A stretch of DNA of 64,000 bases from Roseateles sp. (GCA_016790285.1 JAEUPJ010000069.1:51480-115479), one strand, 5' to 3'. Counted from the stretch's first letter, positions 33,006 to 45,208 are shown. Notes: generated from the letters alone by a model not told the origin. Numbers and translations: made by a program.

Positions 33006-34090
33006 ACGCGATGACCTTGACCGACAGGATCCACGCGGAGATCGCCGCAGCCGGCGGCTGGCTGCCCTTCGACCGCTTCATGAGCCTGGCCCTGTACGAG
33101 CCGGGCCTGGGCTACTACAGCGGCGGCCGGCGCAAGTTCGGGCAGATGCCGTCGGAGGGCTCCGACTTCGTCACCGCGCCCGAGATGTCGCCGCTGTTCG
33201 GCCGCGCGCTGGCGCGCCAGCTCGCGCAGGCGCTCCAGGCCAGCGGCTGCAGCGACGTCGTCGAGTTCGGTGCCGGCTCCGGCGCGCTGGCGGCCCAGCT
33301 CATCGCCGAGCTCGACGCCCTGGGCGCGGGCCTGGCGCGCTACCGCATCGTCGAGCTGTCGGCCGACCTGCGCGAGCGCCAGCGCCAGCGCCTGGCCCAC
33401 TGGGGCGACCGCGTCGAATGGCTCGACGCCCTGCCCGAGGTGCTGGAGGCCGTCGTCATCGGCAACGAGGTGCTGGACGCCATGCCGGTGCAGCTGCTCG
33501 CCTTTGACGGCCACGCCTGGCACGAGCGGGGCGTGGCGTCGTCGGGCGAGGGTTTCGTGTTCGAGGACCGCGACACACGCCTGCGCCCGCCGCTGGAGAC
33601 GGGCATCGTGCCCGGCACGGTCACCGAGATCCACCCCCAGGCCGAGGCCTTCGTCGCGACGCTGGCGCGCACGCTCAAGCGCGGCGCGGCTTTCTTCATC
33701 GATTACGGCTTCCCCGAGGGCGAGTACTACCACCCGCAGCGCCGCGGCGGCACGCTGATGTGCCACCAGGCCCACCAGGCCGACGCCGACCCGCTGGTGG
33801 CGGTGGGCGACAAGGACATCACCGCCCACGTCAACTTCACCGGCATCGCGCTGGCCGGGCAGGACGCCGGGCTCGTCGTGCTCGGCTACACCAGCCAGGC
33901 CAACTTTCTGCTCAACTGCGGCATCGCCGACCTGCTGCACGGCGCGTCGCTGGGCGAGCGGGCCATGGCCCACCGCCTGCTGGCCGAGCACGAGATGGGC
34001 GAGTTGTTCAAGGTGATCGGCTTCGCGCCGCTGCTGGCGCCCTTCGACGCCCTCGGGTTCGAACGCGGAGACCGCTCGCACAAGCTCTGA
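33002..34090 (+). CDS. MidA/NDUFAF7-type SAM-dependent methyltransferase
   Basis: A 362-aa class I methyltransferase of the COG1565 family. Marks include PFDRFMSLALYEPGLGYYSGG, FVTAPEMSPLFGRALARQL, SAM motif VVEFGAGSGALAAQL, and GNEVLDAMPVQ. The mitochondrial relative NDUFAF7 methylates an arginine of a complex I subunit; the bacterial target is not settled. GTG 33002 overlaps the previous stop (GTGA) and is preferred over ATG 33011 because this run repeatedly uses such overlaps. The downstream cytochrome gene starts 11 bp later. Confidence 0.92.
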   Translation: MNAMTLTDRIHAEIAAAGGWLPFDRFMSLALYEPGLGYYSGGRRKFGQMPSEGSDFVTAPEMSPLFGRALARQLAQALQASGCSDVVEFGAGSGALAAQLIAELDALGAGLARYRIVELSADLRERQRQRLAHWGDRVEWLDALPEVLEAVVIGNEVLDAMPVQLLAFDGHAWHERGVASSGEGFVFEDRDTRLRPPLETGIVPGTVTEIHPQAEAFVATLARTLKRGAAFFIDYGFPEGEYYHPQRRGGTLMCHQAHQADADPLVAVGDKDITAHVNFTGIALAGQDAGLVVLGYTSQANFLLNCGIADLLHGASLGERAMAHRLLAEHEMGELFKVIGFAPLLAPFDALGFERGDRSHKL

Positions 34091-34101
34091 AAGGGGGCGC
34101 G

Positions 34102-34407
34102 ATGAAGGCCTGGCTGTTGCTGTTGCTCTGTGCGCCGGCTTGGGCGCAGGACCCGAACGCCGGGCGTGCGCTGGCCGCCACCTGTGCCAACTGCCATGGC
34201 ACCCAGGGCCGCGCGGTGGGCGACACCCTGCCGCCGCTGGCGGGCACCAAGGCCGAGGTGATGCTCGCCTTGCTGGCCGACTACCGCAGCGGGCGCCAGG
34301 CCGGCACGGTCATGCCGCAGATCGTCAAGGGCTACACCGAGGAGCAGCTGCGCCTGGTGGCGGCCTACTTCGCGGCACAGCCGTCTGCGCCCCGGGCCCG
34401 GCCATGA
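34102..34407 (+). CDS. Monoheme c-type cytochrome, partner of the flavocytochrome c flavoprotein
   Basis: A 101-aa periplasmic cytochrome. The signal peptide MKAWLLLLLCAPAWAQ is cleaved after AWA. The heme site is CANCHG, and the axial Met may be in GTVMPQIVKG. It pairs with the flavoprotein gene, whose ATG overlaps its stop (ATGA at 34404-34407), so it is probably the electron-accepting subunit of sulfide dehydrogenase. In Allochromatium this subunit is a larger diheme protein, so the single heme here resembles the short Chlorobium-type subunit. The call rests on context as well as the CxxCH. Confidence 0.9.
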   Translation: MKAWLLLLLCAPAWAQDPNAGRALAATCANCHGTQGRAVGDTLPPLAGTKAEVMLALLADYRSGRQAGTVMPQIVKGYTEEQLRLVAAYFAAQPSAPRARP

Positions 34408-35648
34408 TCGCGCGGCGCGAACTGATCGGTGCTGCGGGCCTGGCGCTGGCGGGCTGCGCGACGAGTGCGCGCGCGCGGCCGCACGTGGTCGTGGTGGGCG
34501 GCGGCTTCGGCGGGGCGACGGCGGCGCGCTACCTCAAGCTCTGGGGCGGGGCGGCGGTGGACGTGACGCTCGTGGAGCGCAACGACGGGTTCATCTCCTG
34601 CCCGATGTCCAACCTCGTCATCGCCGGTGCGCGCGAGCCGCTGAGCATCGCCCATGGTTACAGCGCGCTGCAATGGCAGGGCGTGTCGCGGGTTCACGCC
34701 GAGGTGCAGGGCATCGACCCGGCCGCGCGCACGCTGCGCCTGGCCGACGGGGGTTCCTTGCGCTGGGACCGCCTCGTGCTGGCGCCCGGCATCGATTTCC
34801 AGCTCGACGCCACGCCGGGCCTCGCGCAGGCGCTGGACAGCGGCCGCGCGGTGCACGCCTGGAAGGCCGGTGCGCAGACGATGGCGCTGCGCCGCCAGCT
34901 GCAGGCGTTGCCGGACGGCGGCGTCGTGCTCATCAGCATCCCCAAGGCCCCCTACCGCTGCCCGCCCGGCCCCTACGAGCGGGCCTGCCTGGTGGCCTGG
35001 TGGCTGCGCCAGCACCGGCCGCGCGCCAAGCTGCTGGTGCTGGACGCCAACCCCGAGATCCAGAGCAAGAAGGCGCTGTTCGAGCGCGCCTTCCGCGAGC
35101 ACCATGCCGGCGTGCTGGAGTACCGGCCCAATGCCGAGCTGCAGGCGGTGGAGGGTGACGTGGCCCGCTTCGAGTTCGAGGACGTGCGGGCCGACGTGAT
35201 GAACCTCATCCCGCCGCAGCGCGCCGGCGCGCTGGCGCGCGACCTCGCCAACATCAACGGCCGCTGGGTGGGGGTGGACTGGCTCACCATGCAGGCCCAG
35301 GCCGCGCCGGGCGTGCACGTGGTGGGTGACGCGATCTTCTCGGCGCCGGGCATGCCCAAATCCGCCCACCTGGCCAACCAGCAGGCCAAGGTGGCGGCGG
35401 CGGCCGTGCTCTCGCTGCTGCAGGGCGAGCCGGTGAACCCGGCGCCGGTGGTGATGAACACCTGCTACAGCTTCGTCACGCCCGAGCAGGCCATGCACGT
35501 GGCCTCGGTGCACCAGTACGACGCCGCCGAGCGCACGATGAAGGCGGTGCCGGGCGCGGGCGGGGTGTCGCCCGCGGCCAGCGCGGCCGAGGCGGCGATC
35601 GCCGCGGGTTGGGCCGAGAACATCTGGGCCGACAGCCTGGCGCTCGGG

Positions 35649-35657
<9 letters not shown>
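34404..35657 (+). CDS. fccB: Flavocytochrome c sulfide dehydrogenase, flavoprotein subunit
   Basis: A 417-aa exported flavoprotein that oxidises sulfide and passes electrons to cytochrome c. The N-terminus ARRELIGAAGLALAGC has a twin-arginine motif and a lipobox-like LAGC. The FAD-binding GGGFGGATAARY follows. Cys66 (ISCPMSN) would be mature Cys42, the covalent FAD attachment site, if ~24 residues are removed. Cys186 (PYRCPPG) and Cys354 (MNTCYSF) match the redox disulfide pair near 161 and 337. All three cysteines are kept, so activity is likely. Its end overlaps the convergent kinase gene by 9 bp. Confidence 0.92.
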
Positions 35658-38228
<2,571 letters not shown>

Positions 38229-38237
38229 CGGCAGGCC

Positions 38238-38672
38238 TTACCAGGCGCCGGTGTTGGGCATCGAGGCCCAGGGTTCGGCCGGCGGCAGTGCGGGGCCGGC
38301 CTGCAGCAGCTCGATGGAGATGCCGTCGGGCGAACGCACGAAGGCCATGCGGCCGTCGCGCGGCGGGCGGTTGATCGTCACGCCGTGCTCGACGAAGCGC
38401 TGGCAGGCGGCGTAGATGTCCTCCACCGCGTAGGCGAGGTGGCCGAAGTTGCGGCCGCCCGTGTAGACCTCGGCCTGGCCGTCGGCGCCGGGCCAGTTGT
38501 AGGTCAGCTCGACCTGGGCGTCTTCATCGCCGAGGGCGGCGAGGTAGACGAGCGTGAAGCGGCCGGCCTCGTGCTCGGAGCGCTTGACCTCCACGAGGCC
38601 CAGGGCATCACGGTAGAACTTCATCGACGCGTCGAGGTCGTGGACGCGGACCATGGTGTGCAGGTATTTCAT
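38238..38672 (-). CDS. gloA: Lactoylglutathione lyase (glyoxalase I)
   Basis: A 144-aa metal-dependent enzyme that turns the methylglyoxal-glutathione hemithioacetal into S-lactoylglutathione. All four metal ligands sit at E. coli-like places: His5 (YLHTMVRV), Glu55 (VELTYN), His78 (NFGHLAY) and Glu121 (SIELLQ). The C-terminal ~15 residues ([15 protein letters not shown]) are a short extension. It ends 9 bp before the kinase start. Confidence 0.95.
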   Translation of the reverse strand: MKYLHTMVRVHDLDASMKFYRDALGLVEVKRSEHEAGRFTLVYLAALGDEDAQVELTYNWPGADGQAEVYTGGRNFGHLAYAVEDIYAACQRFVEHGVTINRPPRDGRMAFVRSPDGISIELLQAGPALPPAEPWASMPNTGAW

Positions 38673-38800
38673 GGCCCGGATTCTCGCCGTCCAAGGCTCC
38701 CCGTTGGCTACGTAGGGTCGCCGTCCAAGCCGGCCAAGGCGCGCGCGAGCGCCGCCGCCCCTCCAGCGACTCCCACGGAACCGGCTTGGCCGGGCCGTAG

Positions 38801-38846
38801 GGAGTGCCCCCTTGAGGGGGCCGGCGAAGCCGGTAGGGGGTGGGCT
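38801..38846. repeat. Burkholderiales-type intergenic repeat
   Basis: The stretch GTGCCCCCTTGAGGGGG, then GGCGAAGCC, then GTAGGGGGTGGG has CCCCC/GGGGG and GGC/GCC inverted arms. I recall elements of this shape near gene ends in Comamonadaceae and Rubrivivax-type genomes. It fills most of the 172-bp gap between gloA and the protease-hydrolase gene; the rest of that gap (38673-38800) shows only short GC-rich direct repeats such as GCCGTCCAAG. Confidence 0.5.
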
Positions 38847-41067
38847 AGTAGTCCAGCCACTCCATTGGGGAGACGAGTGCTCCCCCGCGGATGCGCTCGA
38901 GCGTGCCGGTCAGCACGTCGATGTTGTTGTCGAAGCTGCCGTGGCCGGCGTCGATCTGGTCGCCGGCCTTGGTGATGCGCACCTTGGGCGACGTCACGCG
39001 GTGCAGCAGCTCGCCCCCGGGCCACAGCTTGAGCCAGGCGGCGACGTCGGCGTTGGGCGCAGCGGCCCACTGGTCGTCGATCCAGGCCGGGTCGGGTTTG
39101 ACCAGCGCGCGCTCCATGCCCAGCAGCGGCTGCTTGCGCACATCGTCCAGCGCGCGGGAGACGAGGTAGAGCAGCGACTTGCCGTAGATGTCGCGCCGGG
39201 CGTCGGGCAGCCCGTCGCAGCGCTCGTTGGCGTCGGTGAGCACGTGCAGGCGCAGGCGGTCCAGCGACAGCACGCCGGCCTGGTGCGCCGCGCCGTAGTG
39301 CTGCACGGCAAAGCCGCTGGAGCAGGCCGCCGCGTACAGCTCGCAACTGGCCACGGGCAGCGGGTCGCCGTCGCCCAGGCGCCCGAGCAGGTGGCCCAGC
39401 AGGATGGAGCCGGCGGAGTGGCCCACGAGGTGCAGCTCCAGTGTCTTGCCCGACTTGGCCAGGCCCTCGCGCAACTCGCGCAGCAGGCGGGCGGCCAGGT
39501 CCAGCACGTGGTCGGGCGTGGCGCCGCCAGCGGCGTTTTCGCGCATCTCGCTCCAGATACCACGGGCGAACTGGCGGCCCACGGCTTCGATGGCGCGGTC
39601 CTTAGCCTCGCCCGCCGCTTCACGCAGCTTGTCGAGCCAGCCGGCACTGCGGTCGCCCTCGATGACGCGGTGGGCCAGGTCTTCGACCATGTCCTTGAGC
39701 GTCTCGCCGGGGCCTGTCTTCCAGGTCAGGAAGAGCGGGTAGATGCCGTTGGCGAGGAAGTAGGGCGCCAGCACGCGGATGCGCCGCACCGACTCGAGTT
39801 CGTTGTTCAGCCCGCCGTGCGCGTAGACAGCAAGTTTGACCGTCTTGCCCTTGCTGCCCTTGAACCAGGCAATGGGGCGCTCGACGACGATCTCGCGCGC
39901 CAGGCCTTCGCGGTCGTGGCGGGCGCGGGTGAAGTCGGTGGCCATGAGCTGGCCGTCGTTGCCCGAGACGAGGGTGTGGGTGTAGGCCGCGTCGGTGCGC
40001 AGCGGCTGGTAGGGCGCGTGTGCGAAGACGTGGTTGAACGGCCAGGGGTCGTCGCGCGGGTTGTCCTCCACGCGCAGCGTCGCGCCCACGTCGGACAAGC
40101 CGCGGCCGGCCATGACGCGAAAGCCGCTGGCCGCGGGTGCGGCGGACTTGCCCGCCTTGGCCGTCTTGGCCGGGGGCTGCCGGCCCTTGATGTCCGACAG
40201 GTCCTGCGGCACGCCCAGCGCCACGGCCCAGGCGTCGGTGCCGTTGGTGACCCAGTCTTCGTAGCTCAGGATGGCGAAGCCGCTGGCGCCCCAGTCCGTG
40301 CCCCAGCTGTTCTGCACGACGAAGCCGCGCTCGTTGTAGCCCACCAGCGCGAAGGCGTGGCCGCCGCTCTTCTCGGCAACGCGCTCGATGCGGGGCAGCT
40401 TGTCGTGGCTGGCCGGCATGGGCGAGGCCTCCAGCGTCCAGCCGTCGTGCACGTCGGCCGACACGTAGATGGCGCCGATCTCGTAGATGGCGGCCTGCAT
40501 GTCGACGACGCTGCGCTTGTCGACGCGGTAGTACACGCCCAGGGCGCGGGTCGTGGCGTCGTCGTCCCAGCCGGGGGCGGGGCGCTCGAAGACGCCGTTG
40601 CCGTCGCGGTCCAGCGGGTAGGGCCAGAGGTCGGCCGAGCAGATGCCGTGCTTGTGCCAGCCCTTGAGGGCGCCGCGGCAGGATGAGCCTTCGTAGTCCT
40701 GCCCGGGCCACTCGTCGTAGAGCTTGGCCAGCTCGTAGAACATGCGCGGGCTCACGAGCGGCGGCAGGCTGCGGCTGCGCGGCGCGGCCAGGTGGCGCAG
40801 CCAGTAGAGGTAGTTGGTGACGCAGGCCAGGCCGAAGCCCGTGCAGGCGCCTTCGTTGCCCTGGTTGAGGATGCGACCGGCCTTCACGTAGGCGGGCAGC
40901 AGGCGCTTGAGGTCGCTGTCCTGCGGCCAGCGCGGTGGCAGCGAGCGCAGCGGCGAGCGGTAGACGAGGTCGCGCAGGTCGAGCCGGTCGGGGCGGGCGT
41001 CCAGCTTGGGTACCGGGGTGGTGGGCGGCGCGGTCTTCTTGGTGGACTTGGCTGTCTTGCTGGCCAT
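38845..41067 (-). CDS. Papain-like (C1) protease fused to an alpha/beta hydrolase
   Basis: A 740-aa cytoplasmic-looking protein with no signal peptide and a Lys-rich N-terminus. The first half is a C1-family fold: Gln69 and Cys75 in [12 protein letters not shown], His237 in [11 protein letters not shown] and Asn253 in NSWGTDWG, the complete catalytic set. [17 protein letters not shown] linker (298-313) follows. The second half (about 405-735) is an alpha/beta hydrolase: the oxyanion-type AHGGL (416-420), nucleophile Ser551 in GHSAG, and a late His709 in AGHGSFDNN. The two active sites in one chain are unusual. ATG 41067 has a GAGGAGACC site. The role is unknown. Confidence 0.85.
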   Translation of the reverse strand: MASKTAKSTKKTAPPTTPVPKLDARPDRLDLRDLVYRSPLRSLPPRWPQDSDLKRLLPAYVKAGRILNQGNEGACTGFGLACVTNYLYWLRHLAAPRSRSLPPLVSPRMFYELAKLYDEWPGQDYEGSSCRGALKGWHKHGICSADLWPYPLDRDGNGVFERPAPGWDDDATTRALGVYYRVDKRSVVDMQAAIYEIGAIYVSADVHDGWTLEASPMPASHDKLPRIERVAEKSGGHAFALVGYNERGFVVQNSWGTDWGASGFAILSYEDWVTNGTDAWAVALGVPQDLSDIKGRQPPAKTAKAGKSAAPAASGFRVMAGRGLSDVGATLRVEDNPRDDPWPFNHVFAHAPYQPLRTDAAYTHTLVSGNDGQLMATDFTRARHDREGLAREIVVERPIAWFKGSKGKTVKLAVYAHGGLNNELESVRRIRVLAPYFLANGIYPLFLTWKTGPGETLKDMVEDLAHRVIEGDRSAGWLDKLREAAGEAKDRAIEAVGRQFARGIWSEMRENAAGGATPDHVLDLAARLLRELREGLAKSGKTLELHLVGHSAGSILLGHLLGRLGDGDPLPVASCELYAAACSSGFAVQHYGAAHQAGVLSLDRLRLHVLTDANERCDGLPDARRDIYGKSLLYLVSRALDDVRKQPLLGMERALVKPDPAWIDDQWAAAPNADVAAWLKLWPGGELLHRVTSPKVRITKAGDQIDAGHGSFDNNIDVLTGTLERIRGGALVSPMEWLDY

Positions 41068-41145
41068 GGCGGTCTCCTCGGGGCGAACGCCAGATGATGG
41101 CCGGCCCCCTGCGCGGCGACAAGCGCGCGTGCGAGACTGATCCTC

Positions 41146-42120
41146 ATGTTTAAGGTTTGCATCGTCGGCCTGGGGGCCATCGGCGGCTGGTTGGCCGCGC
41201 ATCTGCAGCGTGTGGACGGCGTGCACGTGAGCGCGCTGGCGCGGGGCGACACGCTCGCCGCCGTGCGCACGCATGGCCTGCGGCTGGACATTGGCGGGGA
41301 CACCTGGAGCGCGCCACTGCCCGTCAGCGACGACGCGGCGTCCCTCGGCGCGCAGGACCTTGTCATCCTCGCGGTGAAGGGCCCGGCCGTGGCGGGCGTG
41401 GCGGCCCAGGTGGCGCAGTTGTGCGGGCCGGACACGCGCGTGCTGACCGCGCTCAACGGCCTGCCCTGGTGGTTCACGGCCGGGCTGCCGGTGCAGGGCC
41501 TGTCACTCGAGAGCGTGGACCCCGGCGGGCGCATCGCCGCGCTGCTGCCGCCTCAGCGCGTGATCGGCTGCGTGGTGCATGCGAGCTGCGCGCTGCGCGA
41601 GCCGGGCTGGGTGCGCCACGTGATGGGCAACGGCCTGCTGATCGGCGAGGCACTGGGCGGCAACAGCCCGGCGGTCGACGCGCTGGCCACGCTGCTCACG
41701 CAGGCGGGCTTTGCGGCCAAGGCCGCGGAGAGCATTCAGCGCGACGCCTGGTACAAGCTCTGGGGCAACATGACGACCAACCCGGTGTCGGCCCTCACGC
41801 GGGCGACGACCGACCTCATCCTGGCCGACGACCTGGTGCGCGAGTTCACCACGGCCATCATGCGCGAGGCCGCCGACGTCGGCGAGAAGATGGGCTGCCC
41901 CATCACCCAGACGCCGCAGGACCGCCATGCCATCACGCGCTCGCTCGGGGCCTTCAAGACGTCGATGCTGCAGGACATCGAGGCCGGCCGCGCCATCGAG
42001 ACCGATGCCCTGCTGGCCGCGCCGCGCGAGCTGGCGCAGCAACTGGGCGTGGCCACGCCCATGCTGGACGCGCTGCTGGGCCTGACCCGGTTGATGGACG
42101 CCTGCCGCGTCAGCGCTTGA
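41146..42120 (+). CDS. 2-dehydropantoate 2-reductase family protein
   Basis: A 324-aa NADPH-dependent reductase of the ApbA/PanE fold. The Rossmann motif is IVGLGAIGGWLAAHL, and the C-terminal domain holds DAWYKLWGNMTTNPVSALT (the conserved Lys and Asn) and KTSMLQDIEAGRAIETD. Genuine PanE makes pantoate for coenzyme A; many paralogues act on other 2-oxoacids, so only the family is stated. The gene diverges from the protease-hydrolase gene (78 bp) and its end overlaps the convergent GNAT gene by 11 bp. Confidence 0.9.
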   Translation: MFKVCIVGLGAIGGWLAAHLQRVDGVHVSALARGDTLAAVRTHGLRLDIGGDTWSAPLPVSDDAASLGAQDLVILAVKGPAVAGVAAQVAQLCGPDTRVLTALNGLPWWFTAGLPVQGLSLESVDPGGRIAALLPPQRVIGCVVHASCALREPGWVRHVMGNGLLIGEALGGNSPAVDALATLLTQAGFAAKAAESIQRDAWYKLWGNMTTNPVSALTRATTDLILADDLVREFTTAIMREAADVGEKMGCPITQTPQDRHAITRSLGAFKTSMLQDIEAGRAIETDALLAAPRELAQQLGVATPMLDALLGLTRLMDACRVSA

Positions 42121-42595
42121 GGCGCGCCCAGCGCTCGTGGTCGCGCCAGCGGCCGCCGATCTTCAGGTAGCGGGGCGAGTAGCCTTCCAGCACGAAACCG
42201 CAGCGCCGCGCCAGCGCGATGGACGCGACGTTGCCCGGCTGGATGTTGGCCTCCACGCGGTGCAGGGCCAGGCTCGTGAACGCATGGCGCACGACGGCGT
42301 TCAGCCCCGCCGTCATCAGGCCGCGACCCGCGAAACCGGCGAAGGCGTAGTAGCCGAGGTAGCCACTGCGAAACGCGCCCATCACGATGTTGGTGAGGTG
42401 GATGGCGCCGGCGAGTTCGCCGTCGGCCTCGACCACGAAGCCGTGGTGGGCCTGGCTGTCGAAGCGCGCGAGGTGGCGGGCGAAGGCGTCGGCGTCGCAG
42501 GGCGCTGTCACCCACGGCCGGTGCAGGGCCCGGCTGGCACGCGCGGCAGCGATGAAGGCCGGCGCGTCAGCCGCCGTGACGGGCCGGATCAACAC
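42110..42595 (-). CDS. RimJ/RimL-type GNAT acetyltransferase
   Basis: A 161-aa protein (GTG 42595 assumed; TTG 42601 would overlap the upstream stop as TTGA). It begins VLIRPVTAADAPAFIAAARAS, has the acetyl-CoA loop AGFAGRGLMTAGL, and the LALHRVEANIQPGNVASIALARRCGF block typical of RimJ/RimL acetyltransferases. It follows the NnrU-type gene with almost no gap, so the two are one transcript. The substrate may be a protein N-terminus or an antibiotic-like amine, but is unknown. Confidence 0.87.
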   Translation of the reverse strand: MLIRPVTAADAPAFIAAARASRALHRPWVTAPCDADAFARHLARFDSQAHHGFVVEADGELAGAIHLTNIVMGAFRSGYLGYYAFAGFAGRGLMTAGLNAVVRHAFTSLALHRVEANIQPGNVASIALARRCGFVLEGYSPRYLKIGGRWRDHERWARLKR

Positions 42596-42597
42596 GC

Positions 42598-43170
42598 TCA
42601 ACGGCCCAGTGGCGCGATGCCCAGCCAGGCCGCATGCGCCCAGAACGCGAAGAAGGCCCAGAACGCGACGCCGACCACCACCGTGGCCGCCGTGCCGGCT
42701 GCGGTGCCGGGCGGGATGGCGGGCGCCGGGCGGCGGCGCGCGGCGCGGAACACGAGGATGGCCCACACCAGGAAGCTGCCGAACAGCATCACGTCGGCGA
42801 GCGTGTTGTTGGCGATCAGGTGGGCGAAGGCCCAGACCTTCACCGCCAGCGTCATCGGGTGCTGGAGCTTGGCCTTGAAATGGTTGCGCGGCACGTAGGC
42901 CGCGGCCAGCAGCACCATGGCCACCAGCATCAGCGCGGCGGCGCCGTGGTTCATGCCTCGGATCGCGGGCCACAGCACCACGGGCTGCTGGCGTGCCAGC
43001 GAATAGCCCCACAGGATCAGCGCGAAGCCGACCAGCGACACCACGGTATAGAGACCCTTCCAGCCCTTCTCGCCCAGCCGGGCGATCAGGGCCTCGCGCC
43101 CGCGTGGAGCGACGGCACGGGTCATGTGGATGCCGAGGAATAGGGCGAGGCCGAGAGCCAACCAGGTCAT
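42598..43170 (-). CDS. NnrU family membrane protein
   Basis: A 190-aa inner-membrane protein with about five helices. The start LALGLALFLGIHMTRAVAP and LYTVVSLVGFALILWGYSLAR are typical of NnrU, which is linked to nitrite/nitric oxide metabolism in denitrifiers and is related to isoprenylcysteine methyltransferase-like folds. HPMTLAVKVWAFAHLIANN holds the conserved His residues. No denitrification genes are nearby, so the role is open. It starts at 43170 and ends just before the GNAT gene. Confidence 0.88.
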   Translation of the reverse strand: MTWLALGLALFLGIHMTRAVAPRGREALIARLGEKGWKGLYTVVSLVGFALILWGYSLARQQPVVLWPAIRGMNHGAAALMLVAMVLLAAAYVPRNHFKAKLQHPMTLAVKVWAFAHLIANNTLADVMLFGSFLVWAILVFRAARRRPAPAIPPGTAAGTAATVVVGVAFWAFFAFWAHAAWLGIAPLGR

Positions 43171-43253
43171 GGACGTGTTCCTAGGTGAGGTGCGAATCGG
43201 GTGGGCGCGGGCGGGCTCGCCGACGTGCCGCGGGCCCGGGATGAGAGCGGTCG

Positions 43254-44558
43254 CTAGTGTGCCCTGCCCGGTTCGCCTGGTGGGCGTGGGCTCGCCCCGC
43301 TGGCGCCAGGGAGAACCGGGTCCTGCCCGCGGTGCCGGGCGAACTGCCGCACGAGGGCCTCCAGGCGCGCGGGTGCCACGGGCTTGGCGGCCAGCCGCAC
43401 CACGGCGCGGCCGGCCTCGGACGCGAGTGCCTCGTGGGGGTCGCCGGTGATCAGCAGCGCGGGTAGGGCCGGGTCGTGCATCGCTTGTCGAACCGTGGCG
43501 ATGGCGCTCAGCCCATCGGTGTCGGACAGGTGATAGTCGGCCACGACGAGGTCGAGCTGCACCTGCTCTTTCTCGAGCTCGCGCAGCAGCGCCACCGCCT
43601 GCGCCGCCGAGAAGGCCCTGAAGCCCCAGCGCGTGAGCAGCTCGTGCATCGCATGTCGCACCGCCGCGTCGTCCTCGATCAGTCCGACGGCGCAGCCGGC
43701 GAGATCGGCAGCGGGTCGGTCCGGTGCGCCGGCCGGGCCTGCTGGCTGGTGCCGCGGCAGCCGGATCGATATGCTGGTCCCGAAGCCCGGGTTGGACACG
43801 ATCTTGACCGGATGTGACAGCACGGCGGCTGCACGGCGCACCGTGGCCAGCCCGATGCCCAGGCCGGCTGCACGGTGGCCCGGGTCCAGCCGGACGTACT
43901 CGGTGAATACGTCTTCGAGTTTCGCCTTGGGAATGCCCGGGCCGTTGTCATCCACTGTGAGGACCACTTCTTCGCCGCGCACGGTGGCATTGATGGCGAC
44001 ACAGCCGAACTCGCTGTACTTGACCGCGTTGGACACGAGGTTGAAGACGATGCGCCGTAGCAGGTGCCGGTCGGACAGCACATGCAGGTCGGCTGGCTGG
44101 ATCTCCAGCTCCAGTCCCTTGGCTTCGGCGGCGTCGGTGAAGTTCGATTCGATGTCCTGCAGCAGCTCGGCGATGGACAACGGCGCTTGCAGCGGCGTGT
44201 AGACACCCCCGTCCAGGCGACTGACGTCCATCAGTTCATCCAGCATCTCGGTGAGCGAGCGCGTGCAATCGCGCACCTGGCCCATCCAGGTTTCCAGGTG
44301 CGAAGGGGCAGGCTGGAGGTCGCGACCGAGCTCGACGATCAGGCCCAGCGCGTGGGCCGGCTGCCTCAAGTCGTGGCAGGCCGCTGCGAGCAATTGCAGC
44401 CGCGACGCACTCTTCTCTTCGGCCGCCACGATCCGCGCATCGAGGGCAGCCAGCTCCGCGGCGTGCCGGCGCTGCACCCTGACCTTCAGTGCCCAGCCGG
44501 CGATGAGCAAGGCGATGCACGCCGCCGAGAGTGCAAGGACCGCCAAGTTGTGAGCCAT
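43254..44558 (-). CDS. Hybrid sensor histidine kinase with C-terminal receiver
   Basis: A 434-aa protein. One N-terminal membrane helix (LAVLALSAACIALLIAGWAL), then a dimerisation and phosphoacceptor helix with His in AACHDLRQPAHALGL. The ATPase domain follows (N box NLVSNAVKYS, G1 DDNGPGIP, G2 GLGIGLATVRR), then a receiver with acidic residues LIEDD, phosphoacceptor Asp in VVADYHLSDTDG and Lys in LAAKPV. There is no obvious output domain and no response regulator nearby, so the phosphorelay target is unknown. ATG 44558 is the family-like start; an open frame upstream is not conserved. Confidence 0.92.
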   Translation of the reverse strand: MAHNLAVLALSAACIALLIAGWALKVRVQRRHAAELAALDARIVAAEEKSASRLQLLAAACHDLRQPAHALGLIVELGRDLQPAPSHLETWMGQVRDCTRSLTEMLDELMDVSRLDGGVYTPLQAPLSIAELLQDIESNFTDAAEAKGLELEIQPADLHVLSDRHLLRRIVFNLVSNAVKYSEFGCVAINATVRGEEVVLTVDDNGPGIPKAKLEDVFTEYVRLDPGHRAAGLGIGLATVRRAAAVLSHPVKIVSNPGFGTSISIRLPRHQPAGPAGAPDRPAADLAGCAVGLIEDDAAVRHAMHELLTRWGFRAFSAAQAVALLRELEKEQVQLDLVVADYHLSDTDGLSAIATVRQAMHDPALPALLITGDPHEALASEAGRAVVRLAAKPVAPARLEALVRQFARHRGQDPVLPGASGASPRPPGEPGRAH

Positions 44559-44672
44559 GTGGTTCCAGGCGATGCGCAATAGCCGGCAGTCTAGAGAGAG
44601 GAGTGGGCCCCTGCGCCCCCCCAAACGGGCGCTGGTGACCCGTTGGCGCAGGTCTGGTTGTGCTGCTACGGC

Positions 44673-45137
44673 CTAGGTTTGACGGTCGACCCGTAGCGCG
44701 AGCACGACGGAGCTGTTGGTGCGCAGCACGCCGTCGATCTCGCCGATCTCGTCGAGCAGCGCGTCCAGGCGTGCCGTAGTGTCAGCGCGCAGCAGCGCCA
44801 TGTAATCGAACTCACCACTCACGGAAGCCAACTGGCGCAGCTCCGGCAGTTCTGACAGGCGCTTGACCACCTCGCGCCCCGCCTTGGGGCTGACCGTGAT
44901 GCCGACGAAGGCCTGCACGCTGCGGCCGGCCTCCGTGCCGCCCAGGCGCGCCGTGTAGCCCACGATGCGGCCGCTGGCCTCCAACCGCGCGAGCCGCGCC
45001 ACGACGGTGGTGCGCGCCACGCCGAGCTTGCGCGCGAGGGTGGCCGTGCTTTCGCGGGCGTTGGCCTGCAGCAGCAGGATCAGCCGGCGGTCGAGGTCGT
45101 CCGGCGCTGCGCCGGTGTTTACCCTGGGTTCATCCAT
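44673..45137 (-). CDS. Lrp/AsnC-family transcriptional regulator
   Basis: A 154-aa regulator with an N-terminal winged helix (LDRRLILLLQANARES and LARKLGVARTTVVARLARLE) and a C-terminal RAM/AsnC ligand domain (VQAFVGITVSPKAG... to NSSVVLALRVDR). It is divergent from a lysine-degradation pair, with 124 bp between starts. That gap holds phased operator repeats, so it very likely senses lysine or a related amino acid and controls both units. It may autoregulate. Confidence 0.94.
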   Translation of the reverse strand: MDEPRVNTGAAPDDLDRRLILLLQANARESTATLARKLGVARTTVVARLARLEASGRIVGYTARLGGTEAGRSVQAFVGITVSPKAGREVVKRLSELPELRQLASVSGEFDYMALLRADTTARLDALLDEIGEIDGVLRTNSSVVLALRVDRQT

Positions 45138-45152
45138 AACGGCGAATCATCG

Positions 45153-45208
45153 CGACGAATCGTCGAAACAGCAATTGGTTTCGTCGAAACCGCGCTTTCT
45201 TTCGTCAC
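45153..45208. promoter_or_regulatory. Phased Lrp-type operator array
   Basis: The core TCGTC occurs at 45160, 45181 and 45202, exactly 21 bp (two helical turns) apart. The first lies in the perfect palindrome CGACGAATCGTCG (45153-45165), the second in GTTTCGTCGAAAC (45178-45190), the third in TTTCGTCAC (45200-45208). This is the kind of same-face array expected for a multimeric Lrp-type protein. A -10-like TAGAGT (45219-45224) for the dehydrogenase gene follows. Confidence 0.7.

Noticed and set aside
41146-42120. Naming the reductase panE outright
   Set aside because: The family has many paralogues with other substrates and no pantothenate genes are near.
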